In this document: one piece after another, positions 7,073-8,166 of the stretch
Layout: each line of letters begins with the position of its first letter
How positions within the stretch are numbered: the first letter of the stretch is position 1
Source of the DNA: Methanomicrobiales archaeon
GTDB lineage: Archaea > Halobacteriota > Methanomicrobia > Methanomicrobiales > Methanoculleaceae
Direction of reading: 5' to 3'
Length of the DNA: 8,166 nt
Assembly (NCBI GenBank): GCA_012521035.1
Contig: JAAYND010000199.1
Coordinates: forward strand, 1 to 8,166
The notes under the pieces: model-generated
Seen by the model: only the letters and a program-made list of their open reading frames with translations
The model's database searches: none
What the model was told of the DNA's origin: nothing
Program-made: the position numbers and the translations under genes

Positions 7073-7287
7073 ATCGTGCCGCCTCCGGCCGAAACATCCA
7101 GGGCCGGCGCTACACGGTCAACCGGTCGTGCAAGTTACCCATCTGTATCTCAAGGCCGCTCACACCAGGTGAGCCCCGCATATCCGCGTCTCCTCTATAT
7201 ATGATCGCCCCACCTTTCCAGATCTGCCCGGACATCGCGGATTGACCAGTTCTTCGCCTGTAGAGACTGAAATTCGCACGATCACCC
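7073..7287. other. Non-coding stretch with one TATA-like box
   Basis: I see no convincing gene here. TCTATATATGATC (7194-7206) is a good TATA-like element usable in either direction. On the minus strand it would give a ~200-base leader for the leucine-rich-repeat gene; on the plus strand it would start transcription near 7225, reading into the repeat mosaic to the right. Confidence 0.4.
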
Positions 7288-7376
7288 GGGGAGGGCGCCG
7301 ATCTCCGGGGGGGCGGGGGTGGGGTGGTTCTGGATAAGCCGGCCCTGAATGTGTCTTCTCCTCTCTCCCCCGCCCC
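7288..7376. other. G-rich tract with a 10-bp GC inverted repeat
   Basis: G-runs of four, three, seven, five, four and two bases between 7288 and 7327 meet the common G-quadruplex pattern on the plus strand. Ten bases of it, GGGGCGGGGG (7310-7319), are perfectly complementary to CCCCCGCCCC at 7367-7376, leaving a 47-base loop. The right arm is part of the pyrimidine-rich spacer that recurs at 7748-7774. Confidence 0.6.
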
Positions 7377-7383
7377 GCCCGCG
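7357..7383. repeat. Pyrimidine-rich spacer, copy 1
   Basis: A C- and T-rich 27-mer ending in CCCCGCCCGCG. It matches 7748-7774 at 25 of 27 positions. It precedes the first GATATC module and supplies the right arm of the inverted repeat with the G-rich tract to its left. Confidence 0.8.
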
Positions 7384-7403
7384 TGGATCGGGCCAGCGCA
7401 TGT

Positions 7404-7484
7404 GATATCACCGGAAAGGCCGGCCCGGGGAGGCGACCCTGAATGTGCGTTTCGCCGGCATCATCTCATGCACCGGACCGTGGG
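7404..7484. repeat. GATATC module, copy 1
   Basis: Runs from GATATCACCGGAAAGG to CACCGGACCGTGG. It aligns without gaps over 80 bases to the copy at 7940-8019, with roughly 70 percent identity counted by eye, best at the two ends (GATATC..CCGGAAA, and CCGTGG). The next copy starts immediately, 81 bases later. Confidence 0.75.
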
Positions 7485-7567
7485 GATATCGCCCGGGGAG
7501 GGCCTGCCCGGGGAGGCGATCCCGATTCCGCCCTTCCACCACATCATCCCACATGCCGGACCGTGGT
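7485..7567. repeat. GATATC module, copy 2
   Basis: Begins GATATCGCCCGGGGAGG and ends GCCGGACCGTGG, running straight into the first hairpin-rich element. The centre (GATTCCGCCCTTC) is shared with the copies at 7821 and 7940 more closely than with copy 1. Confidence 0.75.
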
Positions 7568-7700
7568 GACTATCGCCTGGGGAGGGGCTCGGGGAGGGAA
7601 CCCCCTCCCCGGCAAAGAGAACCATACCGGCCCTCCACAGGGCTCCCGCGCAGGAGCGGGGGTTCTCGGGGAAAGAGCCCGGGCGGGGCGCAAGCCGGGG
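7561..7700 (+). repeat. Hairpin-rich element, copy 1
   Basis: Matches 8014-8154 over ~140 bases with about seven substitutions and one single-base indel. A 49-base block (7579-7627) and a 37-base block (7664-7700) are identical. Stems: a 9-bp stem 7590-7598 with 7603-7611 (GGGGAGGG/CCCTCCCC core, loop AACC); 7643-7649 with 7656-7662; and 7660-7666 with 7674-7680, the last two overlapping and so mutually exclusive. GGC-GCAA-GCC near 7687-7696 could form a small GNRA-capped stem. Strand is given plus because a G-T pair in the third stem is tolerated only in plus-strand RNA. Confidence 0.8.
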
Positions 7701-7747
7701 GTGCCAGTCCCAAACATGTGTTCCACAGGCATCTCGCCATACACCGC
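7701..7747. repeat. Partial, diverged module after element copy 1
   Basis: The AAACATGTGTTCCACAGGC and ATCTCGCCATACACCG segments resemble the second half of the GATATC module (compare the 7441-7474 part of copy 1). The first half is replaced by the hairpin-rich element, suggesting that the element is inserted within, or recombined with, the module. Confidence 0.5.
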
Positions 7748-7774
7748 TCTCCTATCTCCCCCACCCCGCCCGCG
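7748..7774. repeat. Pyrimidine-rich spacer, copy 2
   Basis: Matches 7357-7383 at 25 of 27 positions and is again followed, after a short gap and a strong hairpin, by a GATATC module. Confidence 0.8.
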
Positions 7775-7788
7775 CCTCCGGCGCTCCT

Positions 7789-7810
7789 CCCCCGCCCCCG
7801 TGGGCGGGGG
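7789..7810. repeat. Strong 9-bp all-GC hairpin
   Basis: CCCCCGCCC (7789-7797) and GGGCGGGGG (7802-7810) are perfectly complementary with a four-base loop, CCGT. No T-run follows on either strand, so it does not look like a bacterial-type terminator. Confidence 0.75.
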
Positions 7811-7820
7811 CAGTAGTCGC

Positions 7821-7896
7821 GATATCACCGGAAAAGCCTGCCCGGGATGCCGGCCCCGATTCCGCCCTTCGCCGGCACCATCTCATACACCGCTCT
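7821..7896. repeat. GATATC module, copy 3
   Basis: Begins GATATCACCGGAAAAGCC, has the CCCCGATTCCGCCCTTC centre, and runs through GCCGGCACCATCTCATACACC. It then passes into a degraded pyrimidine-rich spacer (CTCTCCTCTCACCC) instead of the CCGTGG end seen in copies 1, 2 and 4. Confidence 0.75.
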
Positions 7897-7939
7897 CCTC
7901 TCACCCATTCCGCCCCACAAAGATCAGGGCAGTGCAGGC

Positions 7940-8019
7940 GATATCCCCGGAAAAGTCGGCCCGGGAAGACGACCCCGATTCCGCCCTCCCTTCACACCAT
8001 CCCATACGCCGTACCGTGG
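7940..8019. repeat. GATATC module, copy 4
   Basis: Begins GATATCCCCGGAAAAG, has the CCCCGATTCCGCCCT centre, and ends GCCGTACCGTGG, leading directly into the second hairpin-rich element just as copy 2 leads into the first. The ~15 bases before it (GGGCAGTGCAGGC) resemble those before copy 1 (GGGCCAGCGCATGT). Confidence 0.75.
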
Positions 8020-8154
8020 TGACTATCACCCGGGGAGGGGCTCGGGGAGGGAACCCCCTCCCCGGCAAAGAGAACCATACAGTCCCTCCGCAGCGGCTCC
8101 CGCGCAGGAGCGGGGGCTCTCGGGGAAAGAGCCCGGGCGGGGCGCAAGCCGGGG
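8014..8154 (+). repeat. Hairpin-rich element, copy 2
   Basis: Second copy, offset 453 bases from the first (454 after a one-base insertion near 8094-8096). It preserves the three main stems. In the third stem GGGCTCT pairs fully with AGAGCCC, where copy 1 has GGGTTCT. It is followed by GGGGAGGCG and CCCCGA, the beginning of another module cut off by the window end at 8166. Confidence 0.8.
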
Positions 8155-8166
8155 AGGCGTCCCCGA

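Larger units (their letters stand above)
7340..8166. repeat. Composite GC-rich repeat mosaic, no gene seen
   Basis: About 830 bases lack a credible coding region and consist largely of diverged copies of a few modules. (1) An ~80-bp module beginning at GATATC at 7404, 7485, 7821 and 7940, with GACTATC at the matching place at 7568 and 8021. (2) A pyrimidine-rich spacer, 27 bases with two mismatches between 7357-7383 and 7748-7774, and a poorer copy near 7893-7916. (3) A ~140-bp hairpin-rich element at 7561 and 8014. The approximate order is spacer, module, module, element, partial module, spacer, hairpin, module, spacer remnant, module, element, partial module. The array is cut by the window end. 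Confidence 0.8.

Noticed and set aside
6911..7204. Plus-strand frame with NSTPG repeats
   Set aside because: The peptide repeat merely reflects the 15-bp tandem DNA repeat upstream of the minus-strand gene; no other coding evidence.
7789..7810. Intrinsic terminator
   Set aside because: A strong hairpin, but no T-run follows on either strand and no gene ends nearby.
7445..7816. Plus-strand 123-codon frame in the repeat mosaic, and minus-strand frames at 7544-7828
   Set aside because: Pro/Arg/Gly-rich translations, no ribosome binding site, and the two repeat copies differ by a single-base indel that would break any shared frame.
7340..8166. CRISPR array
   Set aside because: Repeats are diverged, differ in size and spacing, and the intervening sequences are themselves repeated rather than unique.

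Overview
The window looks like chromosomal DNA from a GC-rich euryarchaeon, most likely a methanogen of the Methanomicrobiales such as a Methanoculleus relative. The reasons are strong GC preference at third codon positions, archaeal-style TATA boxes in AT-rich patches just upstream of genes, a probably leaderless gene, and a stand-alone Lon-type (S16) protease with an N-terminal membrane segment, a protein type known from archaea. The genus is an inference from overall look, not a database result.

Left part (84-4444): a two-gene mismatch-repair operon on the plus strand, mutS followed by mutL. The stop of mutS and the start of mutL share an ATGA, so the two are probably translationally coupled. 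Both proteins are full length with intact ATPase motifs. MutL is of the nicking (endonuclease) type found in organisms without MutH, with one conservative change in the metal-binding motif. MutS finds mismatches and MutL is the effector that cuts the new strand.

Middle (4445-6032): an AT-rich intergenic stretch with TATA-like boxes, a doubtful 95-codon ORF, a T8 tract that could end transcription, then a gene for a membrane-anchored S16 protease with an intact Ser159/Lys202 dyad. Its TATA box lies so close to the ATG that the mRNA is probably leaderless. A short convergent gap with a 20-bp tandem duplication follows.

Right part (6033-8166): a minus-strand gene for a secreted leucine-rich-repeat protein with eight 22-residue repeats, which have partly expanded as 132-bp double units. 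Its upstream region carries a hairpin beside the ribosome binding site and three tandem 15-bp repeats. The last ~900 bases hold no convincing gene. They form a GC-rich mosaic of diverged repeats: an ~80-bp module with a GATATC landmark, a pyrimidine-rich spacer, and two ~140-bp near-identical copies of a hairpin-rich element placed ~453 bp apart. This mosaic is the least explained part of the window.
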